A stretch of 8,582 nucleotides of DNA from Candidatus Sulfotelmatobacter sp. (GTDB taxonomy: Bacteria > Acidobacteriota > Terriglobia > Terriglobales > Acidobacteriaceae). The notes beneath the pieces were generated by a model. The model had not been told where the DNA came from and made no database searches. It saw only the letters and a list, made by a program, of their open reading frames with translations. Below, piece by piece: positions 1 through 7,445 of this stretch. Position 1 is the stretch's first letter. Each line of letters starts with the position of its first letter. The stretch lies in contig JASICF010000138.1 in NCBI GenBank assembly GCA_030044775.1, forward strand, positions 1 through 8,582, read 5' to 3'. The translations under genes and the position numbers were made by a program.

Positions 1-186
1 ATCAAGCCGGTTCTGTTTGGCTTTATCATCTCAAGCATTGGATGTTTCTACGGCATGAATGCCCGCGGCGGAACACAAGGTGTAGGCCGCGCTACCACCC
101 AGGCCGTGGTTGCGGCTTCGGTTCTTATCCTGGCGACAGACTTGTTTTTGACCCGGTTGTTGATGGCAACTTTATCTTTCCACTGA
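1..186 (+). CDS. mlaE: MlaE-type ABC permease, C-terminal end (partial)
   Basis: Frame 1 is open from the window edge to TGA at 184-186 and gives the last 61 residues; the start lies outside the window. The fragment has a hydrophobic segment (VLFGFIISSIGCFYG), then a polar turn with NARGGTQGVGRATTQAVV, then a final hydrophobic helix (VVAASVLILATDLFLTRLL). The pattern G-x-Y-x-G-x-x-x-x-G-G-x-x-G-V-G-x-A-T-x-x-A-V-V followed by a last transmembrane helix is the hallmark C-terminus of the MlaE/YrbE permease family, inner-membrane subunits of phospholipid or Mce-type ABC transporters. The ATPase gene begins four bases after the stop, so the two are almost certainly co-transcribed and translationally coupled. 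The transported substrate cannot be read from this fragment; lipid is inferred from the family. Confidence 0.88.
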   Translation: MKPVLFGFIISSIGCFYGMNARGGTQGVGRATTQAVVAASVLILATDLFLTRLLMATLSFH

Positions 187-190
187 GTTC

Positions 191-1039
191 ATGGCCGCGC
201 CGACTTTACCTCTCGATTCCCGTTCCATGGCGACGACCGATGCGGCGGCGCCGGCGATTGTATTTGAAAACGTCGCCCTGGCGTTCGGAAACAACGAGGT
301 GCTGCGCGGCGTTTCGTTTTCCTTGCCGCGCGGCGAGACCAAGGCCTTATTCGGGGTTGCGGGTTCTGGAAAAAGCCTGATCCTGAAGCTGGCGATCGGA
401 TTGATTCGTCCGGATTCCGGGCGCATCGTCGTTCTCGGCCAAGATGTAACGGAGATGAGCGAGGAACAACTTTTCGACCTGCGCGGCAAAATCGGCATGG
501 TGTTTCAGGAAAGCGCGCTTTTTGATTCTCTGACCGTGCGCGAGAATGTCGCCTACCGGCTGATGGGCGTGCACGGCATCTACAATGACGAAATCGACCA
601 AAAAGTGCGCGAGGTGCTGCGTTTCGTGGAACTGGAACGCACGGTGGAACTGTATCCGCCCGAGCTTTCGGGCGGCATGAGGAGGCGCGTAGCCATCGCC
701 CGAGCGCTGATTACGCGCCCCGAACTGCTGCTCTATGATTCACCAACTGGAGGGCTCGATCCGGTGACTTCGAACACGATTATCGAATTAATCGTGAAGC
801 AGCGCGATGTGAACAAGACCAGCGCCCTGATGGTCACGCACCGCCTGCAGGACGCATTCACGATGGCCACGCATCATTTTGATCGGCAGGCGAATCGGAT
901 GGTGCCGCTGCCACGCGGACAACAATGCGAAGTTCCGATGAGTTTTCTGTTTCTCCGCGACGGCAAAGTGATTTTCGACGGAGACGTTCACGCCCTGGCG
1001 CACACCCAGGATGAGTACCTAAAGGAATATATTTCCTAG
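191..1039 (+). CDS. mlaF: MlaF-type ABC transporter ATP-binding protein
   Basis: A 282-aa cytoplasmic ATPase expected to power the MlaE-type permease encoded just upstream. Motifs in order: Walker A GVAGSGKS (55-62), Q-loop Q106 in MVFQE, ABC signature LSGGM (159-163), Walker B LLLYD ending at D183, D-loop GLD (188-190) and H-loop H217 in MVTHR. The SGGMRRRVAIARAL stretch is typical of MlaF/Ttg2A proteins. The residue after D183, normally the catalytic Glu, is Ser184. About 25 extra residues (roughly 226-250, HHFDRQANRMVPLPRG and on) sit between the H-loop and the last beta-strands. The start at 191 is preferred because it lies 4 bp after the mlaE stop; a second ATG at 227 is possible, and neither has a clear Shine-Dalgarno. 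No MlaD/MCE substrate-binding gene follows. Family assignment is firm; substrate is inferred. Confidence 0.88.
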   Translation: MAAPTLPLDSRSMATTDAAAPAIVFENVALAFGNNEVLRGVSFSLPRGETKALFGVAGSGKSLILKLAIGLIRPDSGRIVVLGQDVTEMSEEQLFDLRGKIGMVFQESALFDSLTVRENVAYRLMGVHGIYNDEIDQKVREVLRFVELERTVELYPPELSGGMRRRVAIARALITRPELLLYDSPTGGLDPVTSNTIIELIVKQRDVNKTSALMVTHRLQDAFTMATHHFDRQANRMVPLPRGQQCEVPMSFLFLRDGKVIFDGDVHALAHTQDEYLKEYIS

Positions 1040-1057
1040 GCGCGCGGGCTGCAGACA

Positions 1058-1086
1058 TTGACTTGACGGTGGCTTCAACGTAACAA
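1058..1086 (+). promoter_or_regulatory. Weak candidate promoter for the kinase gene
   Basis: TTGACT (1058-1063) and TAACAA (1081-1086) are separated by 17 bases. The -35 is good and the -10 poor. Transcription would begin at about 1093, making the kinase mRNA nearly leaderless, which would fit the lack of a Shine-Dalgarno before ATG 1095. The gap after mlaF is only 55 bp, so read-through from the transporter genes is equally possible. Confidence 0.25.
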
Positions 1087-1094
1087 TTCCCGCC

Positions 1095-3764
1095 ATGATC
1101 GAATCGACCATCTCCCACTACCGCATCATCGAAAAGCTCGGGGGCGGCGGCATGGGAGTGGTCTACAAGGCCGAGGACACCCGGCTGCATCGTTTTGTTG
1201 CCCTTAAGTTTTTGCCGGAGGAAGTCGCGCGCGACCCGCAAGCGCTTTCCCGTTTCCAGCGCGAGGCGCAGGCCGCCTCGGCGCTGAACCATCCCAACAT
1301 CTGCACGATTCACGACATCGGCGAGGAGAACGGCAAGGCGTTCATCGCCATGGAGTATCTGGAAGGCAAGACGTTGAAGCAGCGCATCGCCGGCCGAGCG
1401 ATGGATCTCGGGGAGATTCTCTCGTTGGGTATCGAGATCGCCGATGCTTTGGACGCAGCGCACGCCAAAGGAATTGTGCATCGCGACATCAAGCCCGCAA
1501 ATATTTTCGTCACGGATCGCGGACATGCGAAAATTCTGGACTTCGGTTTGGCCAAAGTCACTACCGCGGCCGGCCCTTCAGCTCAAGTGGCTGCGGGAAA
1601 CACGCTGACGGCGATCGAGGAGCATCTCACCAGCCCCGGCACCACCCTGGGAACGGTTGCGTATATGTCGCCGGAACAGACCCGGGGCAAAGAGCTGGAC
1701 GCCCGCACCGATCTCTTCTCCTTTGGAACGGTGCTGTATGAGATGGCAACGGGAGCGCTGCCGTTCCGAGGCGAAACTTCCGCCCTCATCTTCAAAGCAA
1801 TTCTCGATACTGTTCCGGTGCCGGCGGTGCGATTAAATCCAGACGTGCCCCCGGAGCTGGAACGAACGATTGCGAAGGCTCTGGAGAAAGACCGCGATTT
1901 GCGGTGCCAGTCTGCGGCCGAAATTCGCTCCGACCTGAAACGGTTGCAGCGCGACACGAGTTCAGCCAGAGTTCCAGCTTCGGCGGCGGAAATAGTGAAC
2001 CCGGAAGTGACCGAGCGCTCCATAAGCGGCGGCGTGCCGGCCCGCGCGAGTTCAGGCACAGTTTCACTTTCGCCGGCGGGGGGAAGGAAGTATGTGATCG
2101 CCATTGTGTGCGTGGCCATTGCACTGGTCTTCGGCTTTGCATATCGCTTCTGGCCGCGCACATCAGCCCCGGCTCTGCCTGGCAAGGTGACTCAGATCAG
2201 CCACTGGAACCGGGCGATGATCCGGCCGACGCTCTCGCCGGACGGGCACACCATCGCATTTTCCTCTCCCACGGACGGCATCTTCCAGATCTTTGTCATG
2301 CTCACCTCCGGTGGCGACCCCCTGCAACTGACAAATGACGAGGGCGACAAGCAAGTAACATCTTTCTCCGCCGATGGCACGCAGATTTATTACAGGCGGT
2401 TGTGGGGCCGGGAAGAAATATGGGCGGTGCCGACCCTGGGAGGCGCTCCCAAACAAGTTGTCGCCGGGAAGGAATTGGCTCCATCACTCGACGGTAAATG
2501 GCTGTTCTACGTTCCTGAAAATAGCCGCGCGGTTTACCGGGAACAGCCTTCCGGCATGGGTGCGGAACAGGTTTTCAAGCTTGAGAACGAAAGTTTCGCT
2601 CCCGAACAGATTTTGCCTTTTCCCGGCGGCGACGAGATTCTGGTGGTTGCCTCGGAGAACCTCACTGCTTACCACCTTGAAGACGTGCACGTCGACACGC
2701 ATGCCGCCACCGACCTGGGAACCATCCCAATGTCCAGCCGCGCCGCCTGGGAGCAGCCCGGGCGATCCCTCCTCTTCAGCCGCGTCGAAAACGGCATCCA
2801 GAATATCTGGAGGTACGATCTGCATGACCGGCAAATGACGCAGGCGACTTTTGGCTCCGGGCCGGATTCGAGCCCCATGGCCAGCCAGGACGGCAGGATT
2901 TTTTACATCGGCGGGAAAGCGGCGGGATTTTTGACGGCGTACAACACTCGGACTAAGCAGTCGATCGACCTGGCAGACGACGCATCCACTCAGCCAGCCA
3001 TCTCGCCGGACGGCAAGCACCTGATCTATATCGTGACTTTGGGCCCACACTCGTCGGAGCTGTGGCTCTCTGACATTGATGGCAAGAACAAAACCAAAAT
3101 TGCTTCGGGAGAATCAATCGCAACCGGCGTCTGGTCCCACGATGGATCGCAATTTACCTTTATGCAGCCGCTGGGAGGAACTGTCCACCTGTACGTGGCG
3201 GGAGCGGATGGAAATAATATCCGGCAAATACCCTGGAGCGGTCTGTTCGTTGGAACGTTCTACCTCAGCCGCGACGGGAAGTCGTTTTATGTGAGCTCGA
3301 TGAAGTCGGCAGAGGCTCCGGCCCAAAACTGGCAGATCAATCTCGACGGGTCGAACGCGCGAGCGCTGACCGAAGGTTGCGGATTCGAAACCGACGAGAG
3401 CGCAGACGGAAAGTATCTGTTGGCGATAGATCAGAGAGGCACGTCGCAGGGCATTTATGAGATATCTCTGCCCGACAACAAGTGTACGAAGCTGACTTCG
3501 GACGCCATAACCTACAACGTTTTTTTTGCGCCTGACAACAAATCGCTGCTGTACGCGACCGTGACTCGCGGTTCCGCAACTATTTACCGGCAGCCGTGGA
3601 GCGACGGCAAGTTCACAGGGCCGGCACAGGTGGCCTTCAAGGTTCCGTTCGCTTTCAGCATCGGATACGGCGGCAATGCCTACGATTTCTCGCAGGATCT
3701 ATCGACCATTGTCTACGCCCGGCCGGGCGGGCAACAGGACTTGTATTCGGTGAGCCGTCAGTAG
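1095..3764 (+). CDS. Transmembrane Ser/Thr protein kinase with C-terminal PD40/TolB-like beta-propeller
   Basis: An 889-aa one-pass kinase. The kinase domain spans about residues 9-285: glycine loop GGGGMG (16-21), VALK with Lys38, alpha-C Glu57, catalytic loop HRDIKPAN (129-136, Asp131), DFG (149-151) and SPE (192-194) in place of APE. The HRD Arg makes it an RD kinase, likely activated by phosphorylation of its long activation loop (152-190), which is rich in Ser/Thr. A Ser/Pro/Ala-rich linker (about 288-331) leads to one transmembrane helix (about 332-350). The rest, about 365-889, contains roughly ten S-x-D-G-type beta-propeller repeats (for example SPDGHTIAF, SADGTQIYY, SPDGKHLIY, SHDGSQFTF, SADGKYLLA), as in TolB/WD40-like PD40 domains. 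With a cytoplasmic kinase, the propeller would sit in the periplasm as a sensor or docking domain. This architecture is common in Acidobacteriota. Ligand and targets are unknown. ATG 1095 is the start because the conserved ISHYRIIEKLG begins six residues later. Confidence 0.95.
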   Translation: MIESTISHYRIIEKLGGGGMGVVYKAEDTRLHRFVALKFLPEEVARDPQALSRFQREAQAASALNHPNICTIHDIGEENGKAFIAMEYLEGKTLKQRIAGRAMDLGEILSLGIEIADALDAAHAKGIVHRDIKPANIFVTDRGHAKILDFGLAKVTTAAGPSAQVAAGNTLTAIEEHLTSPGTTLGTVAYMSPEQTRGKELDARTDLFSFGTVLYEMATGALPFRGETSALIFKAILDTVPVPAVRLNPDVPPELERTIAKALEKDRDLRCQSAAEIRSDLKRLQRDTSSARVPASAAEIVNPEVTERSISGGVPARASSGTVSLSPAGGRKYVIAIVCVAIALVFGFAYRFWPRTSAPALPGKVTQISHWNRAMIRPTLSPDGHTIAFSSPTDGIFQIFVMLTSGGDPLQLTNDEGDKQVTSFSADGTQIYYRRLWGREEIWAVPTLGGAPKQVVAGKELAPSLDGKWLFYVPENSRAVYREQPSGMGAEQVFKLENESFAPEQILPFPGGDEILVVASENLTAYHLEDVHVDTHAATDLGTIPMSSRAAWEQPGRSLLFSRVENGIQNIWRYDLHDRQMTQATFGSGPDSSPMASQDGRIFYIGGKAAGFLTAYNTRTKQSIDLADDASTQPAISPDGKHLIYIVTLGPHSSELWLSDIDGKNKTKIASGESIATGVWSHDGSQFTFMQPLGGTVHLYVAGADGNNIRQIPWSGLFVGTFYLSRDGKSFYVSSMKSAEAPAQNWQINLDGSNARALTEGCGFETDESADGKYLLAIDQRGTSQGIYEISLPDNKCTKLTSDAITYNVFFAPDNKSLLYATVTRGSATIYRQPWSDGKFTGPAQVAFKVPFAFSIGYGGNAYDFSQDLSTIVYARPGGQQDLYSVSRQ

Positions 3765-3855
3765 GCAAGATTAGCGGTCATCGACAAGCCACTGGCTGCG
3801 CAGCACGCTAAGCACCTGATGCGTCGACGCCCCACACTCAGCCAACTGCCGAGGC

Positions 3856-5202
3856 TCACTTTCCTGCCATCTCTTTTTCTACCTCCTCCGCTTTCGAGGG
3901 CAAGGCTTCGCTCAGCTTGACGAGCTTGCCACCGGCATCGACGTAGAAATCGTCTTCGATGCGGACTCCCAGATTTTCTTCAGGAATATAAATTCCCGGC
4001 TCGATAGTAAACGCCATGCCGGGACCGAGCGGGACGGTGTAGTCGCCGGGATCGTGAACGTTCAAGCCAATATAGTGGCCGAGGCCGTGAATGAAATATT
4101 GACCGAGCGGCTGGCCATGCAGATCCTTGCCATGCGTGTTGATGTAGTCGTAAGCAACCTGATAAAGAGAATCGGGACTTTCCCGCCGCAGAGTCGATTT
4201 GCCTGCCTGAAAAGCGGACATGGCCGCCTGCTGCGCGCCTAGAACAATATCGTAAATTTCGCGCTGGCGAGCCGTGAAGTGGCCATTGATGGGCAGCGTG
4301 CGAGTGATATCGGACGCGTACATCGAATACTCGCCCGCCGCATCGATGACCACCACATCGCCGGATTTCATGACATTGTCGTCGTCGGAATAGTGCAGCA
4401 CGGTCGAGTAGTATCCGGAACCGACGATGGGAGCGTAGGCCACGCGCTCGCATCCGCGCTTGCCCCACTCGTATTGCATCAGCGCGGAGATTTCCCGTTC
4501 GTTGACGTTCGGCTTGACGGCCTTGAACGCCGCGAAGTGGGCCGCCACGGAGGCATCGACGGCTTTGCGAATTAAAGCCATTTCTCCCGCATCTTTCGTC
4601 GTGCGCAACGATGAGAGCATCGGCTTTACACCCTGAAAAACAATGTAGGCGTTGAGCCTCATCAAAAACGCGAGCGGCCGGGTTGAAGGTGATGGCTCAT
4701 CTCCCTCAGCCACGTCGGTGTAAATCACTGGACGCGCGGCTGCCGCAAACCGGGCAACTTCGGTGGGAAGCTGTCCCATATCTTCGACGCGATCGAAGCC
4801 GGTAATCCTCGGCGCTTCCGGATTCTCCGCGCCGAGCTTCGGGCCGGTCCACTTTTCCTGAGTCAGATTGCGCGGGGGAAGAAACAGAATTTCGCTGTAA
4901 GGGCGCGCGGGGACATTGTCTTTTGCTTCTTCGGCAGATGCGATCAGCAGGGCGGAGCCGGGCTCGCTCGATCCGGAAAGATAGTAAAAGTTGTCATCCT
5001 GGCGGAACCCGTAAAGGTCGTTCGGGCCTTCGTTTTCCGTGGCTGCAAACAGAACCACGACGCCGTTTACTTGCTTCGCGAGCGCCTCGCGGCGGGCGTG
5101 ATAGTCGGCGTTGGGCTGGCGATCGAGAGCGGACGTTGCAACCGAAGTGAGGGCGAATAAAACGATTGAACAGGCTGTGATCGAGGGCTTCAATTTGTGC
5201 AT
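3856..5202 (-). CDS. Exported Xaa-Pro aminopeptidase-like M24 metallopeptidase
   Basis: A 448-aa peptidase predicted to remove N-terminal residues preceding proline. Residues 1-25 form a signal peptide (MHKLKPS, hydrophobic ITACSIVLFALTSVA, likely cut after TSA), so it acts in the periplasm or outside. Residues about 28-170 match an aminopeptidase P N-terminal domain (YGFRQDDNFYYLSG; EILFLPPR). Residues about 205-430 are the pita-bread domain with all five metal ligands: D287 (VVIDAAGEY), D298 (ASDITRT), H376 (HGLGH), E401 (TIEPGIY) and E416 (VRIEDD), plus H372 and H383. The frame is open upstream to an ATG at 5337, but those 45 codons read through an intergenic hairpin repeat and would bury the signal peptide, so 5202 is chosen. 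No Shine-Dalgarno is evident. It lies 198 bp after the glycosyltransferase on the same strand; a weak -10 (TACAAT, complement of 5351-5356) could give it its own promoter, with the repeat in the 5' leader. Exact specificity (PepP versus related M24B) is inferred. Confidence 0.93.
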   Translation of the reverse strand: MHKLKPSITACSIVLFALTSVATSALDRQPNADYHARREALAKQVNGVVVLFAATENEGPNDLYGFRQDDNFYYLSGSSEPGSALLIASAEEAKDNVPARPYSEILFLPPRNLTQEKWTGPKLGAENPEAPRITGFDRVEDMGQLPTEVARFAAAARPVIYTDVAEGDEPSPSTRPLAFLMRLNAYIVFQGVKPMLSSLRTTKDAGEMALIRKAVDASVAAHFAAFKAVKPNVNEREISALMQYEWGKRGCERVAYAPIVGSGYYSTVLHYSDDDNVMKSGDVVVIDAAGEYSMYASDITRTLPINGHFTARQREIYDIVLGAQQAAMSAFQAGKSTLRRESPDSLYQVAYDYINTHGKDLHGQPLGQYFIHGLGHYIGLNVHDPGDYTVPLGPGMAFTIEPGIYIPEENLGVRIEDDFYVDAGGKLVKLSEALPSKAEEVEKEMAGK

Positions 5203-5257
5203 GGTGAGTGTTGTCGCGTGCAGTGGGTCGATTGGCCTACGCGCAGGGCCGATTGAG

Positions 5258-5307
5258 CCTGAGATCCCTCCGGCCACCGGTAAAAAATGTGGCCGTTCGG
5301 GATGACA
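5258..5307 (-). repeat. Intergenic hairpin repeat, diverged copy
   Basis: On the minus strand this reads TGTCATCCCGAACG, then a perfect 6-bp stem GGCCAC/GTGGCC (5289-5294 with 5272-5277) around an 11-base A/T-rich loop, then GGAGGGATCTCAGG. The order (TGTCATyCCGAA arm, hairpin, GAGGrAyCT arm) matches the copies at 7966-8012 and 8446-8493, although the sequence is more diverged. It ends 55 bases before the aminopeptidase start codon, in its likely 5' leader. Confidence 0.6.
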
Positions 5308-5400
5308 CGGATGGGATGTTCGTAGTTGACCCAGCATGTTTCGCGAATGGATTGTAATTGAGAAAGTGCGTGGAGAAAAAGCGAGCGGCGGGAGGAGTAG

Positions 5401-7035
5401 TCAGACTCCCACCGGAAATGGCTTAGTGTGCGCTTCGCTGCTCAGCGCGACGCCTGCGAATCGGCCCTGCAAAAGAGACATCAGACCCGTCACCCAGTAA
5501 CCAAACACAAACAGCAAGAGAAAAGGGATGGTGACGTAGTTTTCATTCTGGAAAGCGTAGATCACGGTGAGCGCGAAGTAGGTTCCGATCAGCAACTCGA
5601 TCCAGGGAATCCAGCCGAGCCGCTTGCGGTACTTTGCCGCAGCAACTTTGTCTTTTCTCGATTCCACCTTGTACTTGGGCGTTCGCGCGAAGGCGCTCTC
5701 TTTGCCGATGAGCGCTTCGATCACCGCTTTGGTGTTAGTGATGGTCAGTCCGATACCGAGAGCCATGAGCAGCGGCAAATATAACAACGCGCGTCCCCAG
5801 GTTTTGGGAAACAGTTCGCGCTGCGAAACCAGATAAAAGCTTGAAATCGAAAACGTGGAAGCCAGAAAAAGCGGCAAATCGATGAACAACATCTGAAACC
5901 ATCCCTGATAGAAGCGGATGATCATGGCCGGCAACATCAGCACGGAAAGCACGATCATCAGCGGATAACTCAGGTTCGCGGTGAGGTGATACCAGGCTTC
6001 GATCTTGGTGTGAAATGAGGCATCGCTGCGAAGCACGCGGGGAAGAATCTTTTTTCCAGTCTGAATCAGGCCTTTCGCCCATCGCGCCTGTTGCGTTTTG
6101 AAGGCGGTCATTTCGACCGGCAGTTCGGCCGGGCATTCCACATCCTGCAGGTAAATGAACTTCCATCCTTTGAGCTGAGCGCGATAGGAAAGGTCTGTGT
6201 CTTCGGTGAGTGTGTCATGCTGCCAGCCGCCGGCTTCGTCGATGGCTTTGCGACGCCAGACGCCGGCGGTGCCGTTGAAATTGAAAAACACTCCGCTGCG
6301 GGCGCGGCCGGAGTGCTCGAGCACAAAATGTCCATCGAGCAGCATCGCCTCGACTTCCGTAAGAAATGAATAGTTGCGGTTGATGTGCGTCCAGCGGGTT
6401 TGCACCATGCCGATCGCAGGATCGCTGAAGTGGTGAATCGTGCGCAGCAGAAAATCTTCCGGAGGCGTGAAGTCGGCGTCGAAGATCGCCACAAACTCGC
6501 CCGTTGCCGTCTTCAGTCCTTCGGCCAGCGCTCCGGCTTTAAAACCGGCGCGGTTGGTGCGGTGATGGTACGTAATAGGATTGCCCAGTGCCGCATAGCG
6601 CTCGACAAGATTCCTCGCCACGTCGACCGTCTCGTCGGTCGAATCGTCGAGCACCTGAATGTCCAGCTTCTCGCGCGGATATTTCAGCTTGCACACGGCA
6701 TCGAGAAGCCTCTCGACCACGTATTGCTCGTTGAAGATCGGCAACTGCACGGTGATCTGCGGCAGTTCTTCAAAGAGAGCCGGCGGAGCGACCGTCCGCC
6801 TGTCCTTATGCTTGTAATACAGATAGACGAGGATGTAGCGATGAATTCCGTAACCCGCAAGCAAGACCAGGACGATGAAATAAGGAATCAACAAAGCACG
6901 ATCGAAGGCGTCCGTGTGATAAAGGCCTTGAAAAGTTTTGTCCAGCAAATGCTGGCGCAGGTAGGGACCGATCCCGCGCGGAGCGCTCCAAAGCGCGAAC
7001 GCGGAGAAACACAGGCTGGAATCAGAAGCGCGCAA
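5401..7035 (-). CDS. Membrane family 2 glycosyltransferase, cellulose-synthase/CslA-like
   Basis: A 544-aa processive-type GT2 enzyme of the inner membrane, expected to polymerise a polysaccharide from a nucleotide sugar on the cytoplasmic side. A first membrane helix at about 47-72 (ALLIPYFIVLVLLAGYGIHRYI) precedes the GT-A domain: QLPIFNE (97-103), LDDSTDET (129-136), DAD (186-188, metal/UDP binding), TEDTD (277-281, catalytic base region) and QQARW (315-319, the QxxRW acceptor motif). Membrane helices follow at about 353-374, 380-403, 415-434, 475-494 and 500-522. This arrangement matches beta-glucan/glucomannan synthase-like enzymes. No PilZ domain and no bcs partner genes are present. 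The start is uncertain: no in-frame ATG exists near the N-terminus, TTG 7035 is used, it lacks a Shine-Dalgarno, and conserved-looking sequence begins near residue 25. A -10-like TAAAAT (complement of 7056-7061) lies just upstream. The polymer made is not known. Confidence 0.92.
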   Translation of the reverse strand: MRASDSSLCFSAFALWSAPRGIGPYLRQHLLDKTFQGLYHTDAFDRALLIPYFIVLVLLAGYGIHRYILVYLYYKHKDRRTVAPPALFEELPQITVQLPIFNEQYVVERLLDAVCKLKYPREKLDIQVLDDSTDETVDVARNLVERYAALGNPITYHHRTNRAGFKAGALAEGLKTATGEFVAIFDADFTPPEDFLLRTIHHFSDPAIGMVQTRWTHINRNYSFLTEVEAMLLDGHFVLEHSGRARSGVFFNFNGTAGVWRRKAIDEAGGWQHDTLTEDTDLSYRAQLKGWKFIYLQDVECPAELPVEMTAFKTQQARWAKGLIQTGKKILPRVLRSDASFHTKIEAWYHLTANLSYPLMIVLSVLMLPAMIIRFYQGWFQMLFIDLPLFLASTFSISSFYLVSQRELFPKTWGRALLYLPLLMALGIGLTITNTKAVIEALIGKESAFARTPKYKVESRKDKVAAAKYRKRLGWIPWIELLIGTYFALTVIYAFQNENYVTIPFLLLFVFGYWVTGLMSLLQGRFAGVALSSEAHTKPFPVGV

Positions 7036-7158
7036 GCAGGTCGGCCGAAACGTATATTTTACAGGATTTGGCGGCGGATCGCCGAAAGTCGTGTGAACCG
7101 AAGCCCGGCAAAGCGCACCCCTTAGATGAAATGGGAAAGATCAAATCAAGAGAAAGAC

Positions 7159-7407
7159 TCAAAACAGATCTGGGCGGTTACAACTATCAGTGATCCCCGC
7201 GACCCGCGCAGCCTCTTCAGCCTTTTCCAGGAGAATTACCAGTTCAAGCGCAAAATTCTTGCGAGACTGCACCTGCAGTCTCCATTGATCCTGAACCGTA
7301 GCGCTCAGGTGCGGAATCAACTCCTCGAAGAGATCAACCGTACGTTCAAAATAATCGATGTCTTCCTTGAGCAGTCGAAGGAATTCTGCCTCAGCGACAG
7401 GCGACAT
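7159..7407 (-). CDS. Small helical protein of unknown function (82 aa)
   Basis: I do not recognise this family. The 82-aa product is acidic and almost entirely helix-forming: repeated Leu/Glu/Asp/Phe heptad-like spacing in residues 4-35 (AEAEFLRLLKEDIDYFERTVDLFEELIPHL) and again in 40-70 (DQWRLQVQSRKNFALELVILLEKAEEAARVA) suggests a two-helix hairpin or coiled coil. It has no signal peptide and no membrane helix. ATG 7407 is strongly supported by GGAGGT on the minus strand with a 5-base spacer, the best ribosome-binding site in the window. An overlapping plus-strand reading frame (7126-7440) lacks comparable support. It lies 123 bp upstream of the glycosyltransferase on the same strand; a shared transcript is possible but the gap is large. 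No function is proposed. Confidence 0.7.
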   Translation of the reverse strand: MSPVAEAEFLRLLKEDIDYFERTVDLFEELIPHLSATVQDQWRLQVQSRKNFALELVILLEKAEEAARVAGITDSCNRPDLF

Positions 7408-7412
7408 GAAGC

Positions 7413-7418
7413 ACCTCC
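7413..7418 (-). promoter_or_regulatory. Strong ribosome binding site for the 82-aa gene
   Basis: The minus strand reads GGAGGTGCTTC directly before ATG 7407, a full GGAGGT with a 5-base spacer. It decides both the strand and the start of this small gene. Most other genes in the window have no clear Shine-Dalgarno. Confidence 0.75.
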
Positions 7419-7445
7419 AATTGCGGAACCTCTAGAGTGAAGCAA

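Noticed and set aside
858..1526. A 222-aa minus-strand open frame.
   Set aside because: It is antisense to the ATPase end and to the kinase catalytic motifs and has no recognisable domain.
3771..3811. TTAGCG...CGCTAA inverted repeat after the kinase as a possible terminator.
   Set aside because: Only six pairs with a loop of about 29 bases and no T-run.
5203..5337. A 45-codon N-terminal extension of the aminopeptidase from ATG 5337.
   Set aside because: It translates an intergenic hairpin repeat (giving CHPER-type residues) and would put a clear signal peptide 45 residues inside the protein.
6385..7125. A 246-aa plus-strand open frame.
   Set aside because: It lies opposite the glycosyltransferase, whose full motif set proves the minus strand is coding; composition is Arg/Gln-rich as in shadow frames.
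7126..7440. A 104-aa plus-strand open frame opposite the 82-aa gene.
   Set aside because: No ribosome-binding site at its start, less regular composition, and the minus-strand gene has a strong GGAGGT.
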